Part shown: positions 10,746-20,263 of the stretch, piece by piece | How positions within the stretch are numbered: the first letter of the stretch is position 1 | Layout: each line of letters starts with the position of its first letter | DNA from: Codonopsis lanceolata | Lineage: Eukaryota > Streptophyta > Magnoliopsida > Asterales > Campanulaceae | Reading direction: 5' to 3' | NCBI GenBank assembly: GCA_013146195.2 | Contig: CM028378.1 | Location: 84,998,295 to 85,062,294 of the forward strand | DNA length: 64,000 nucleotides | Position numbers and translations under genes: made by a program | The notes under the pieces: model-generated | Database searches by the model: none | Told to the model about the DNA's origin: nothing | The model's input: only the letters and a program-made list of their open reading frames with translations

Positions 10746-11334
10746 CCGATACTTAGATGGCTTTTTTTAATTCCATTTTTTGTAAACTTTTTCTATTGAG
10801 TGGCACGTGTAATCCATAAGGGTATTTTCAAGTTTTTATAAATTCTTAAGGATTCCATCCAAAAAATTGGATGGAGTGATGAACGCGAGAACAAATGCCA
10901 AGTATAGTCACTAAATTGAGGGAAAAAAGTAGAGTGACCTTAACGAAAAAAGGGTAAAAGTAGAGTAACCAAATTGCTATTTGAGCCATAAAAATATAAC
11001 AAGATATTGAGATAAAATATGAAACAAAATCTCAATTTTCATCAAGAAATATGGTTTTGAAATTAATTTAAATTATAAATTCACCCTTGCAATAAATTTG
11101 ACCAAAATACCCTTCATGGTAAATTGAAAATTAAAAAATTACCTTAGCACATGATTCGCACATGACCAATTCAGTTATCTTTTTAACGCTGCTAACGACT
11201 AAGTGGCAAAATGTTGGGGTGCACTAAGGTAACATTAGATGGCATTATCGGGAAAAAAAATTACGTTGGGGTGCACTATGGGATTTGGTGGAAATGTTGG
11301 GTGTGCTATTTATATTTCGGCCTATTTTATATAA

Positions 11335-11434
11335 GGGGAAATTGTTTTTTAATCAACGTACTAATTGGGGGTGACACAAATGATCATGTACTTTGTATAA
11401 GACTAATTTAACAAATGTCCTCTATTTTAAAAAA
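11335..11434 (+). mobile_element. half of a TIR element, same family as 22826-23201
   Basis: The sequence GGGGAAATTG...GTACTTTGTATAAGAC...ACAAATG...CTCTATTTTAAA matches the right arm (reverse complement) of the element at 22826-23201. It is about 85-100 bp long. Similarity ends at about 11432, where element A begins, and no partner arm was found nearby. The element was therefore broken by, or fused to, element A. Confidence 0.7.
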
Positions 11435-12031
11435 AGCGAAGGCGATCAAGATCAACATCGTGGTGAGTTGAAGATCACATGGTACAACGTTAGTCTCCCT
11501 TAGGGACTCGGCAACAAAAGGGTCTAACGAGAAACGCATCCCGACACGGAAAAAGTCATAGAAGAAGACTATTCTCTTCGTCTTGCTTCTCATCTGAGCA
11601 GGAGTCATATCGGATTCATAAGGAACTCCTTGATAATCTTCGCCAAAGATCTCAATCGAGTTAAACCAATTCCCGACCTCCACAACTGAGTCAATTGACT
11701 CCCAGTGAGCAAGCGAGCTCAAGTTATAATAATCTTCATTCTGATGTCTCCGTCCTGATCGAGGTCGTCCAGCCAACTCCTCATCGCTAGGGATCCCACT
11801 CGAGCTCGCCTCATCCACCTCATCCTGAACGGTGGTCATGTCATTCACAACCCTCTCAATAGGAATTCGGCTGCTCGCCTCTTGGGTATTCCTTCCCACA
11901 GGTGCACATCCTTCAGATCCAGACTGCTCAGAATCTGTTGGTGCATGATTTCCTTGGGCACCATGATCGTAATCATATGCTTCTTGCTCGTGGTCAGAGT
12001 TATCGTCAAACAGTCGAAGGGGAGAAGACAT
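11435..12031 (-). pseudogene. Element A antisense ORF, 'putative gypsy-type transposon' domain protein, C-terminally truncated
   Basis: The frame begins MSSPLRLFDDNSDHEQEAYD at 12031 and has an acidic, Ser/Glu-rich N-terminus of about 100 residues. It then enters the conserved domain seen in elements B and C (FYDFFRVGMRFSLDPFVAES, then VVPCDLQLTTM). It is broken at about residue 199 by the junction near 11435; the last codons are foreign. The MSS start directly after an AG fits a spliced exon 2. In elements B and C the same domain continues for another 100 or more residues. The function is unknown. PF04195 is a plant retroelement-associated domain of no proven activity. Confidence 0.72.
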
Positions 12032-12252
12032 CTTACGAGAGATCGAGGAATATCTTGATTAAAGCCCCAGAAAACTTATGATTCCTTGAAGATTTCTCCT
12101 CGATTTCCCTGTAAACTACCCAGATCTAGACGCAAAGCCCTAAGAATCTGCCCAGAAAGCATGAACATGAAGAACATACAGAAAAACCCATAAATTTAAA
12201 ATGAATTCAATACAGAAACAGAAGAAGAGAATTAGGACCAGAACAAACTTAC
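12032..12252 (-). other. candidate 5'-UTR intron of element A antisense gene
   Basis: On the minus strand a GTAAGT donor (ACTTAC at 12247-12252) follows the sequence GCACAA. The intron would end with AG directly before the ATG at 12031. The same donor motif occurs at the equivalent place in element B (18988-18993). Confidence 0.5.
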
Positions 12253-12445
12253 TTGTGCATTGAACGGGGATTAGTTTCTCGGAGGGAGAAATTTGAATTT
12301 GATCCAGATTGCAAAATGGGAAGATTTGTCTACTGAAAGGTTGTTGTCGGATGTGTCAAGTAATCCCAGAAAAGTAATGCACTCGGTGGCAAAGAACGTT
12401 AAAAGCAAGAAGGCAGTAACAAGACCAAAGGGTTTAGGTTTTCCC

Positions 12446-12453
12446 TTTTTATA
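12446..12453 (-). promoter_or_regulatory. TATA box of element A antisense gene
   Basis: TATAAAAA on the minus strand in the context CCTATAAAAAGGG, about 195 bp upstream of the putative splice donor. Elements B (19177-19184) and C (28916-28923) have the same octamer in the same relative place. Confidence 0.6.
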
Positions 12454-12795
12454 GGCGAAATTTAGGGAAAGGGCGCCCAAATCACGCGCTGCAGGCCTTC
12501 CCAAATTCAAACATTGGTGACTGCGATACACCCAGTCAAATCCGGCATTAATGTCCGCCTCAAAAGCACGTAACCCATCATTACTGTACCTAGCCGCCGC
12601 CACCCCAAAGGAACTTTTTAGCTTCCTGCAGCTGGCGCTTCGAATGCACCAACCATCGCCAACAAGGCAACTCCTTTCACTTTTTGCCATAAAAAATAGA
12701 CAAGTGTTATGTTCCCTAATTCAACCTACAACAAAATCACAAACATGCTCCTTGTACAGAGCATAAATACTCGGCGGACAAAGAGCAGGGGCCAC

Positions 12796-13386
12796 TGATG
12801 AGCTCGACCCAAATCCTGGTCACAAGCTGAACACATGTCCCCTCACGTGATAGGCACATGGACGATAGGGACTAGGAAAAGCATCACCCGAGCAGGATAA
12901 TCCGGGGAGAACATCCTACATAGCTACCGAGCTGGAATCCTCCTACTAATCTGATCGAGCAGGGAGCAAGGCTGCTCGAATAAGCCAGATATCCATTCCA
13001 AAGCTTAACTGTCAGATAACTTTAAAGCCCGAGATTTAAGCTGTGACCCCGTCAGTTACGCGGTCAACCCGCATTTATGATCATAAAGGCCTATGATCTC
13101 TCCATAATAATGACTCAGCCCGGATTTCACTCCCAGAAGGGCTATATATACCTCACAATGTTTCATTTATAAGGTACGCTCACTCTTACATACCGAAACT
13201 CTGTCATTTTGCTTTCCACAAGCTAAAGACTTACTCTCACGCCTGAGGATTTTCGCGAGGCCCTGCCTTGTATTCCTTATAACGTTCTTTTCTTTTGACA
13301 GTGTTTTCACAAGATCATACATTTACATAAGCCCAGATATCCTAAACACCTCAAGGAACGGCCTAAGACCAAATTGTGTAGCATCA
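12796..13386 (+). repeat. Element A 3' LTR
   Basis: Starts TGATGAGCTCGACCC after the purine tract AGGGGCCAC and ends GTAGCATCA, about 591 bp. It is alignable with the element B LTRs, which start TGATACACCCGGCCC after AGGGGCCAC. It contains a TATATA box (13142-13148) and, near its end, AAGCCCAGATATCCTAA (13329-13345), which resembles an internal part of the tRNA-Glu complement. Confidence 0.75.
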
Positions 13387-14291
13387 TATATGACACGTCT
13401 TCACGATTTACGTTGTTGTAACGCGATGCCATGATTATTTTATGGCAATACATAATAGCATGTTATTAGTAGTAGCGTACTGGGTCATTATGACTCACTC
13501 CGTACTTTGTTTTAGTGTGCAGTTGCTCATTAGCCATGTAGAGGTCGAGTAGATCATGACTGTAGCAGTGCGCAACTGGTCGGTAGATCGGGATTTGATA
13601 GTATGGTTCGGGCTAGTAGTAGCCGACTCTTCCGAGTTGTATCTCGTGGAGTCCCATTTTATTATAGCAGCGTTGTTCATATTATGTACGTTGTTATTCT
13701 TATGAGGATGACATTATCTAAAGTTATTTAAACTTTACGGTCGGGTGGAATACTTGGAGTATTTATATTGTTGTATATTTTTCTAGGGTCGACGTGTTGT
13801 GTCGAGCCGTCGTACGATGTTTTAGTTTATTTAGTTATCCCCCGAGCACGCAGTAGCTTCCGGACATCTAGTATTTTTAGTTGTTGTTGTTGATTTCCCC
13901 GGTATGTTTTAGCCATGGGAAATTGTTGTTATATCAGATTGAGTTTTGTGAAACACCGGTCGGGGGTTGCCGATGGTTTGTTGCCCGTGCGCAATGTTGC
14001 ATCACTTGGTTCGAATTTTTAGGCCGAGAGATTTACTATCTCTTTGGTTGTATTTAGCTTGGAGCTTGATAGCTCGGGCACAATGTATCATTATTGTTTC
14101 TGCAGTTTTACAATTTGTTTCCCTATAACGCCATTACGACTTTACTTTCTTGTTGAGCTTGTGTGGTGTAGCTCGACTGTTAAACTTATGTCATTATGCT
14201 TAGGAGGTACTTGTCAATTGTTAGCTTCTTTTAGCGACACTATCTTGGGATTCTGTGTTGGGTTCTGGGTCGGATCCTTTCACTATATATA
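13387..14291. other. unassigned moderately GC-rich sequence
   Basis: Less AT-rich than typical flanks and rich in short GT/TCG words, but no open frame of size, no terminal repeat and no recognised family. It may be the body of an old LTR element. Confidence 0.35.
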
Positions 14292-14600
14292 CTAGTGATT
14301 CACCCTTGCGTTTCACGGATATTACATGGGTATAGAATTATATGCTAAATTAAAGCTAAATAATATGTAATTATTTTTTTAATCTAAACAAAATAAACAA
14401 TAAAATTAAAGATAGAAAATCATATAAATTTGAAAAAAATATAAATATTTTGGAATATTTTTTTATATACAACATTTTTCGTTGAATATGTACAACTATT
14501 GCAACCATAAATATCACATAGTAACTCTAGACAAATCGACAGACAACTGATGATGACCAAAAACATGTTTTTAAATGAAGTCTTATATTAGACAATGACT
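14292..14600 (-). mobile_element. decayed Helitron 3' end
   Basis: The minus strand ends CTAG (14292-14295), preceded by a degenerate GTGAAACGCAAGGG hairpin relic. About 200 bp inside, words such as TAGACAAAT...CAACTG align with the helicase C-terminal region of the better-preserved Helitron at 54400-54500. The 5' boundary is unknown. Confidence 0.45.
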
Positions 14601-16914
14601 TACCTTGATTTTTATTTATAGACATTGCGTAAGATACAATCAATAAAAATTGTTTTATCTAGAATTTGAAAGAAATTATAGCATCAAATTGTATCAATGA
14701 CATTCTTTGAATCAAAAGTGTATCACCATTGAAAGATCAATAGTAGCTAGGATTCAAGGAATCTGACGATACAGCTTGTGATGCAACTGCATCTAGAGGT
14801 GCATCAACCAGAAAATAAAAAATGTAAACAGCGGAAGACTTTAAACAATTAAAGCAATAATAAACACATAAGTTTATCAAACAATCTACAAGATATACTT
14901 GTAGATCCAGCCTTATGGCCAAAAAGATTTCACTAAAAAAGAATTATGAGTTTAACAAAACAAATTGTGAAATCACCAAAATACCAAACCTCTCACAAGA
15001 CAACATGTCTAGAGAGGAAAAACCCGCAAAAACAATGTATAGAAAACGTGGGATTAAAAAAATAAGCTTCCTAAGAACTTAGGAAAGCAAACAGCAAAAA
15101 CGGCGATGTAGCTCGTGATGAAGTTGCATCCGGAGATGCATCCGTTTTCCAGCAAAGCATCAATTTCTTTCTATGAAATCTCTGTCTTTATGCATGTATA
15201 TCAATCTGTATGTGATCTTCATATATATATATATATATGAGCATAATCTTTTACATCCACTTGTCATTTGGGTTTTATAGTATAATAACGTATCTAATGT
15301 CTTTGTCCTTAACATTTTTTTAATTTCATATTAAATTATGTTTCCAATTCTTAACATTTTCGTAATTCATAAATATATGATGTTTTCAGTTGCTAACATT
15401 TTTAATGTCATATTTCATTATGTTTCCAATTGTTAACATTTTTTTTTCATTTCATAATTTAGGATGCTACCAATTTTTATTTTTAGGGAATAATAAAAAG
15501 TTAGTGGTTTCATAAATATATTTATAGATATCAGTTCTAACTTGTTTGTGAGCCCAACCTAAAATTAGGCCCACTCCTTGGCGGCCCATCTAGTAGCTAA
15601 TATAGAACTGGGTGGAGCTGTCTTTTAAGTTATTTGTTATGGCCTTGTGTGATACAATTGTTTTTGACCTAACTATTTATAACATGCCACTCTATTCATT
15701 ATGTCCTAAGAGAGAGAGAGAGAGAAAGAGGTGAGGATAGCATCCACGTACCGCACATACTCTCCTTCCATGCATCTTTTTTTTTTTTTTGGGTTTTGCA
15801 GAATAGTGACTGAGGCACCCCGACTTCTCTCTTCCTCTCTTTACTATATCGAGTGTTCTTGGAGCTCGTCACCAGTGAGATGTGTTGCCAGTGAGTGAGA
15901 GAAAACCTGGGTTTGGGTTTGGTGGCGGGTGGTTATGTGAAGACTTTGGTCGTCCTTGGTGTCGCCGAAGTCGTTGGCTTTGTGGACTGGTGTTTTGGGC
16001 TCCACATTGGATAGATGTGTCGGTGTTCAAACAATGAACTTTCCACTGAACATGGTCGAGAAAGTGTGTTTGAGCCGAGTAGCTCGAAGCCTAGGCCTTC
16101 GTGGTCGATGATGGCGAGTTGTATCTTAACCACAGTGTCTTCGTTCCCATCTTCACAAAGAGGTGTTTTTCTCTCTTAAATTAGACTTTTCGTGTTTAAA
16201 AACAATCATCTATGTTAGAAAAGTGATATATTAGGAAGACTTCTTTCTGTTATCCTAAGATCCCACAGACTTGACTGAAATTTTTTTCTTATTGACATTC
16301 AGTTTGATCGGATTTCTTTCTTCATTAGAGATTTTGACATGATATTGAAAGGAAAAAGAAAATACTGCCACTTGCAACATAGGGGGTTCGGTGCCTCCTC
16401 GGTATATATGACACGAGAAGAACGATGTTGAACTTGTAGTGGTTTTTGTTTTATGACTCTAGTTGTGTCTTGACCACAGCATCTTCGTTCCCTCTTTCTT
16501 GTTCTTTTATTTCAAGAACAATTGAAACACAATTTATTTGAAGTTTCCATAACAAAAAAAAGTATAATCAGTATTTATAGATATTAATTTTATGTTACCT
16601 CGATATCAAGAATGACTAATTATGTAGTTTGTGATAAGTTCAAATGATTATCGGACGGAACAAATCATTTCCTTGCAACTTGAACCTTTAGAATCCAATC
16701 TAATCGTTGACTGTGGATTTCATGTAACAGTGATTATACAAAAGCCATGATTTTTTTGTAAAGCTCATGTATCTTTTCAAACTTGGAAAGTTGATGTTTG
16801 AAGAAAATCTTAAGAGTATTTATACAAGAGGCTGGAAATTGAAAGGGGAAGAATTCAAATAGTTTTGGAATATGGACATTGGTAGAAGATTGATCAATTA
16901 CAACTAATACACCC
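14601..16914. other. intergenic DNA with short repeats
   Basis: No gene is recognised. An imperfect repeat (CAGCTTGTGATGCAACTGCA near 14772 and TAGCTCGTGATGAAGTTGCA near 15108) brackets about 340 bp. There is a (TA)n run at about 15223-15238 and a (GA)n run at about 15708-15730. The stretch 15860-16160 is GT-rich and may be a gene-derived remnant, but it has no identifiable frame. Confidence 0.4.
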
Positions 16915-17597
16915 GGCCCAAACCCGGTCACGAGCAGAGCACGAGCTATCCTCACGTGCCGGTCACGAGCACAAACCTTATGAGGCCCACAGGCCTAGCG
17001 AGCAAAGTGATGGCAGCATCGAGCAGCGAGCATAATAACTCCCGTCCAAACCTGGTCGGGCATAGGCCTTGCCTGTCCGACCAGGGGCCTTGCCCGGGAC
17101 CTATGTCCGCTTTAATCCACCATCTATCACATAGGCGGGCAGGGCCCGGCCCGCTCAGACCAATATCGAGCAGGAAACACCAGTAGCTTGTCTACCAAGA
17201 CACAGTCAAAGGTTACCATATGTGGGCAGGACACTTGCCTTATCTGTTCCTGATATCTCGCGGCCAACCGCGTATCACGCCTAAAATCTAGGGATTCTCT
17301 CCTTGTTGAACAAGATAACTAAGGAAACTGAATCCTGGCCAGATTCAACCACAAAGGGGCCTATAAATACTCCTCCACAAGCCATCACAAGGTACACATA
17401 TACATACAATCACCCTCTTCCTTGAGCTTTGGTATTTTGTCTTGCACTCGAGACTTACTCTCACGCCGGAGGGGTTTCGCGAGGCCCCGCACTTCCACTC
17501 GAGTTTTCTTTGTTCTCACCAAAGTTCAAGGAAGCGATTCAAGCCCGTATATCCTACCCAAAGCCCGACGGCCCAAGCTGAGGATTTTGCGACATCA
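16915..17597 (+). repeat. Element B 5' LTR
   Basis: 683 bp. It starts TAATACACCC, against TGATACACCC in the 3' LTR, so the canonical TG is mutated to TA. It ends GCGACATCA. It is very similar to 19582-20258 apart from a few indels, for example an extra segment near 17050-17090. A TATA-like CTATAAATAC lies near 17360. Confidence 0.88.
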
Positions 17598-17600
17598 GTT

Positions 17601-17675
17601 TGGTTCCGTTGCCGGGAATCGAACCCCGGTCCCCTGGGTGAAAGCCAGATATCCTAACCGCTGGACGACAACAGA
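17601..17675 (-). tRNA. tRNA-Glu(UUC)-like sequence acting as an extended primer-binding site
   Basis: On the minus strand this reads as a 72-nt tRNA-Glu plus CCA. It has the D-arm region GTCCAGCGGTTAGGA, an anticodon loop CTTTCAC (anticodon UUC), the T-arm GGTTCGATTCCCGG and a pairing acceptor stem TCTGTTG/CAACGGA. It ends in A then CCA, and CCA is not encoded in eukaryotic tRNA genes. The CCA complement (TGG, 17601-17603) sits 3 nt from the 5' LTR end, exactly where a primer site belongs. It differs from a typical plant tRNA-Glu at only a few sites, one of which breaks a T-stem pair. Annotation programs may call it a tRNA gene, but its origin is most simply reverse transcription of a mature tRNA primer. 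Confidence 0.85.
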
Positions 17676-18716
17676 AACGCATCCAAGGGCCTCCCGTATA
17701 ACGGCCAGGCGGCTAGAGTCTCCAGTAGTGAAGCTTCCACGAGGGAGCTTGGGAACATGGATGCTTGCCTGGCTTATTGGCATTATTGGCCAACCTGTCC
17801 TCGATTCTATTAAAAGGCCTCTTCGGTCCCAAGCCTCAACTTTGCCCGGGACATCAGAAAGGATTCTAAGCAAACTTGAATTAGACCGCGCGTTGACCCG
17901 GCCATAAGCATCGACGCTCAGGATGAATAGGCGCCGAAATATTTTGAGGGTAGGCTCTATCCGTAGAAGCCGGCACGCCACTATGTACGCCATCAGGGCC
18001 CGTACAGTATTCAACATCAAATCGCCGGGCAACGGGCAGAATACCTTTAGAAACTATAGGAAGAAAGGATCCAGGGGCAAGCGAAGCCCCACCCGGAAGA
18101 AGTCTGCAAAGAAAAGCAACTTACCACCCTGCTCGCGGGGGAATTCTCCATCAACCAACACAGCTTTCTCTGCTCGATAATCTTGAGCCTCTATCCCCAT
18201 CGAGGTGAGCCAGGCAGTAAGCTTAGCCGGAGTATCCAACGACGCCAAATGAGCCGCGTAGCGTTCGTCAGCCGGACATCCAGCCGGGTAGGGGCAGTAG
18301 CCTCGCTTTCAGACGCATGGCTGCCTCCTCCGTGCACCTGATGTTATCAGAATCCTCTCCAGCCGAATTACAGACCTCGTTGACAGCCAAAGTTTCCCCA
18401 GTACCGGGTAATATATCGACACCGGCCTTCTCTTCGGGCATGGGTTCCCCCCGCTCGGGCAACTGCGCGTGGCCCTGCCCGCCGGTGGCCGAGCAGCCTT
18501 GCTCCACCTCTCCCTCGGACAAGCTATGCTCGCCAGAGGAGTCAGAAAGTGTAATCACGGGCACGCGAACCCGCGTCGCTACGGCCTCGCTGGCCACAGA
18601 TTCATCTCCCTCCTCAAACACAACATCGATAGAAGGAGACTTCACCGCTTTCGATGGATCGCTCTCCCGCCGTAGTCAAGGCCTCGATCATTTTTCGAAA
18701 ACTCTCCGTCAGACAT
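17676..18716 (-). pseudogene. Element B antisense ORF (PF04195-type domain), disrupted
   Basis: The putative start is the ATG at 18716 (MSDGEFSKNDRG), equivalent to the MSS starts in elements A and C. An acidic, Ser/Glu-rich stretch (18268-18645) follows in another frame. Then comes the conserved domain (18248 down to about 17676): WLTSMGIEAQDYRAEKAV, FFADFFRVGLRLPLDPFF, a TAG at 18054, PGDLMLNTVRALMAYIVACR, FRRLFILSVDAYGRVNARSN and GKVEAWDRRGLLIESRTGWP. The domain is in one frame except for the TAG. The ORF runs into the tRNA-like primer site, so the C-terminal coiled coil seen in element C has been deleted. The function is unknown. Confidence 0.7.
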
Positions 18717-18993
18717 ATACAGAGATCGAGGAAAAGCAATGGTCAAATCCTGCCCGTAAAATAGAACAGGCGCTAAAAGGGGAAAAGCCCTAAGTCTAGG
18801 TAAATCCAAGGGCCCTGCCCGCCTAGCAGGCAGGACACAGTGGGTGACTCTCCTCGATCTCAACCTATGGACTTTCCTAAATCCTATTAAGTCTATCAAG
18901 AAGATTCAGAAGGGGAAAGAGGTTTTGCCCAGAAATGCAGAAAATGAAGAAACAGACAAACACGAAACAAGAGTTGAAGGAAAGGAAACTTAC
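18717..18993 (-). other. candidate 5'-UTR intron of element B antisense gene
   Basis: The minus strand has an AACA|GTAAGT donor (18988-18993). At the expected acceptor the sequence reads CTGTAT directly before the ATG, where element C reads CTGTAGG, so the AG may be mutated in this copy. Confidence 0.4.
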
Positions 18994-19176
18994 TGTTTAG
19001 ATTCTCGAAAGAGTTTGCTTCTGGGAACCATGATCCCAAACCGAGAAGCGAATGCAATGGCAATGTGGTGATCAGCGTTACTTGGAGCCGGCGGCGAGAA
19101 TCTGCAGATTTTATTCTTCTTCTCTCTCTCTAGAACTTCAGGAGCGATAAAAGTTCAAATTGGGAAAGCTTTTCGA

Positions 19177-19184
19177 TTTTTATA
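19177..19184 (-). promoter_or_regulatory. TATA box of element B antisense gene
   Basis: TATAAAAA on the minus strand in the context CACTATAAAAATCG, about 185 bp upstream of the GTAAGT donor. This is the same arrangement as in elements A and C. Confidence 0.58.
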
Positions 19185-19581
19185 GTGAGGCTTGAGGAAT
19201 TTTTGGGGGCGCCGAAGAAAGAAGCTGAAAAGACAAAGACACCGCCGCCGTTCATCGCTACAAGATTAAATGCGCCGTCCCGGGAATCGCGCCCCCATCT
19301 TTTCGGTCACCTTCTTGGCGGCTCACGCGCGCCCCGTCCCATTCTCTTGAAGGCCCTCTTAGTGGAAGGCTTCTCTGATACGCTCCAACTGGGCTTCTCT
19401 GATACGCTCCAACTGGTTGCCACGAGAAAGTTCTAGAACGATCCACCACTACGCTCAGCCCGATCATTATTTGCTGAAATTCTCACAAGTGTTTGTGCCT
19501 GAACTTCGAGCAACGACATAACATCATGTACGCTCCCTGCTCCGAGCATGAATACTTGCCCAGCAGAAATCTAGGGGCCAC

Positions 19582-20258
19582 TGATACACCCGGCCCAAAC
19601 CCGATCACGAGCAGAGCACAAGCTATCCTCACGTGCCGGTCACGAGCACAAACCTTATGAGGCCCACAGGCCTAGCGAGCAAAGTGATGGCAGCATCGAG
19701 CAGCGAGCATAGTAACTCCCGTCCAAACCTGTTCGGGCATAGGCTTGCCCGGGACCTATGTCCGCTTTAATCCACCATCTATCACATAGGCGGGCAGGGC
19801 CCTGCCCGCTCAGACCAATATCGAGCAGGAAACACCGGTAGCTTGTCTACCAAGACACAGTCAAAGGTTACCATATGTGGACAGGACACTTGCCTTATCT
19901 GTTCCTGATATCTCACGGCCAACCGCGTATCACGCCTAAAATCTAGGGATTCTCTCCTTGTTGAACAAGATAACTAAGGAAACCGAATCCTGGCCGGATT
20001 CAACCACAAGGGGCCTATAAATACTCCTCCACAAGCCATCACAAGGTACACATATACATACACTCACCCTCTTCCTTGAGCTTTGGTATTTTGTCTTGCA
20101 TTCGAGACTTACTCTCACGACGGAGGGGTTTCGCGAGGCCCTACCTTGCACTTCCACTCAGGTTTTCTTTGTTCTCAGCCAGGTTCAAGGAAGCAGATTC
20201 AAGCCCATATATCCTACCCAAAGCCCAGACGGCCCAAGCTGAGGATTTTTCCACATCA
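19582..20258 (+). repeat. Element B 3' LTR
   Basis: 677 bp, from TGATACACCC to CCACATCA. The exact duplication ACAAC follows. Confidence 0.88.
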
Positions 20259-20263
20259 ACAAC

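Larger units (their letters stand above)
9533..10987. mobile_element. MULE-2, nested inside MULE-1
   Basis: The ends read GGCTTAAATAGCAATTTGG on the left and the inverse of GGCTCAAATAGCAATTTGG on the right. They are flanked by an exact 9-bp duplication, ATAAAAATA (9524-9532 and 10988-10996). The inverted repeats are about 110 bp, ending near 9650 and starting near 10880. The 1.2-kb interior has a base composition and codon-like structure unlike the AT-rich flanks, and no transposase. It may therefore be a Pack-MULE carrying captured gene sequence that I could not identify. Confidence 0.87.
9075..11322. mobile_element. MULE-1: Mutator-like element with long terminal inverted repeats
   Basis: The ends are GGCCAAAATATAAATA (9075) and its inverse ending TTCGGCC (11322). 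Both flanks carry the identical 9-bp duplication TATTTTATA (9066-9074 and 11323-11331), the hallmark size of Mutator insertions. The inverted repeats run at least 170 bp with moderate divergence; for example, left GTTAGCATCGTTAAAAAGAT has a close inverse near 11175-11195. No transposase is visible. The interior is largely a second MULE (9533-10987). Copia-1 lies only 10 bp outside its left duplication. Confidence 0.85.
11435..13386 (+). mobile_element. Element A: truncated non-autonomous LTR element with antisense gene
   Basis: The 3' LTR (12796-13386) is preceded by the polypurine tract GCAGGGGCCAC. The interior carries, antisense, a TATA box, a leader with a GTAAGT splice donor and an ORF with the PF04195-type domain. 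The 5' LTR, the primer site and the end of the antisense ORF are missing: the element starts abruptly at about 11435, inside the ORF. No gag or pol is present. The layout matches element B (16915-20258) and element C. Antisense ORFs are known from Tat-lineage Ty3/gypsy elements (established knowledge); assigning A to that lineage is inference. Confidence 0.75.
16915..20258 (+). mobile_element. Element B: complete non-autonomous LTR element with antisense gene and full tRNA-Glu primer site
   Basis: LTRs at 16915-17597 and 19582-20258 are flanked by the exact 5-bp duplication ACAAC (16910-16914 and 20259-20263). Three bases after the 5' LTR comes a 75-nt sequence complementary to a whole mature tRNA-Glu. 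The polypurine tract CTAGGGGCCAC precedes the 3' LTR. The 2-kb interior holds no gag or pol. Instead it has a minus-strand gene with its own TATA box, a splice donor and the PF04195-type domain. It must be mobilised in trans. Antisense ORFs of this kind are reported in Tat-lineage Ty3/gypsy elements; B looks like a derivative that kept only that gene (inference). Confidence 0.88.

Noticed and set aside
15870..16160. A GT-rich stretch as a gene exon
   Set aside because: No continuous frame or recognisable protein. Left as unassigned.
17601..17675. A functional nuclear tRNA-Glu gene
   Set aside because: The CCA complement is present at the 3' end, the position is that of an LTR primer site, and one T-stem pair is broken. 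A reverse-transcribed tRNA is simpler, though transcription is not excluded.
17422..18180. Plus-strand open frames across the element B primer site, e.g. 17422-17907
   Set aside because: They cross LTR, tRNA-like sequence and the antisense domain. The conserved motifs are on the minus strand.
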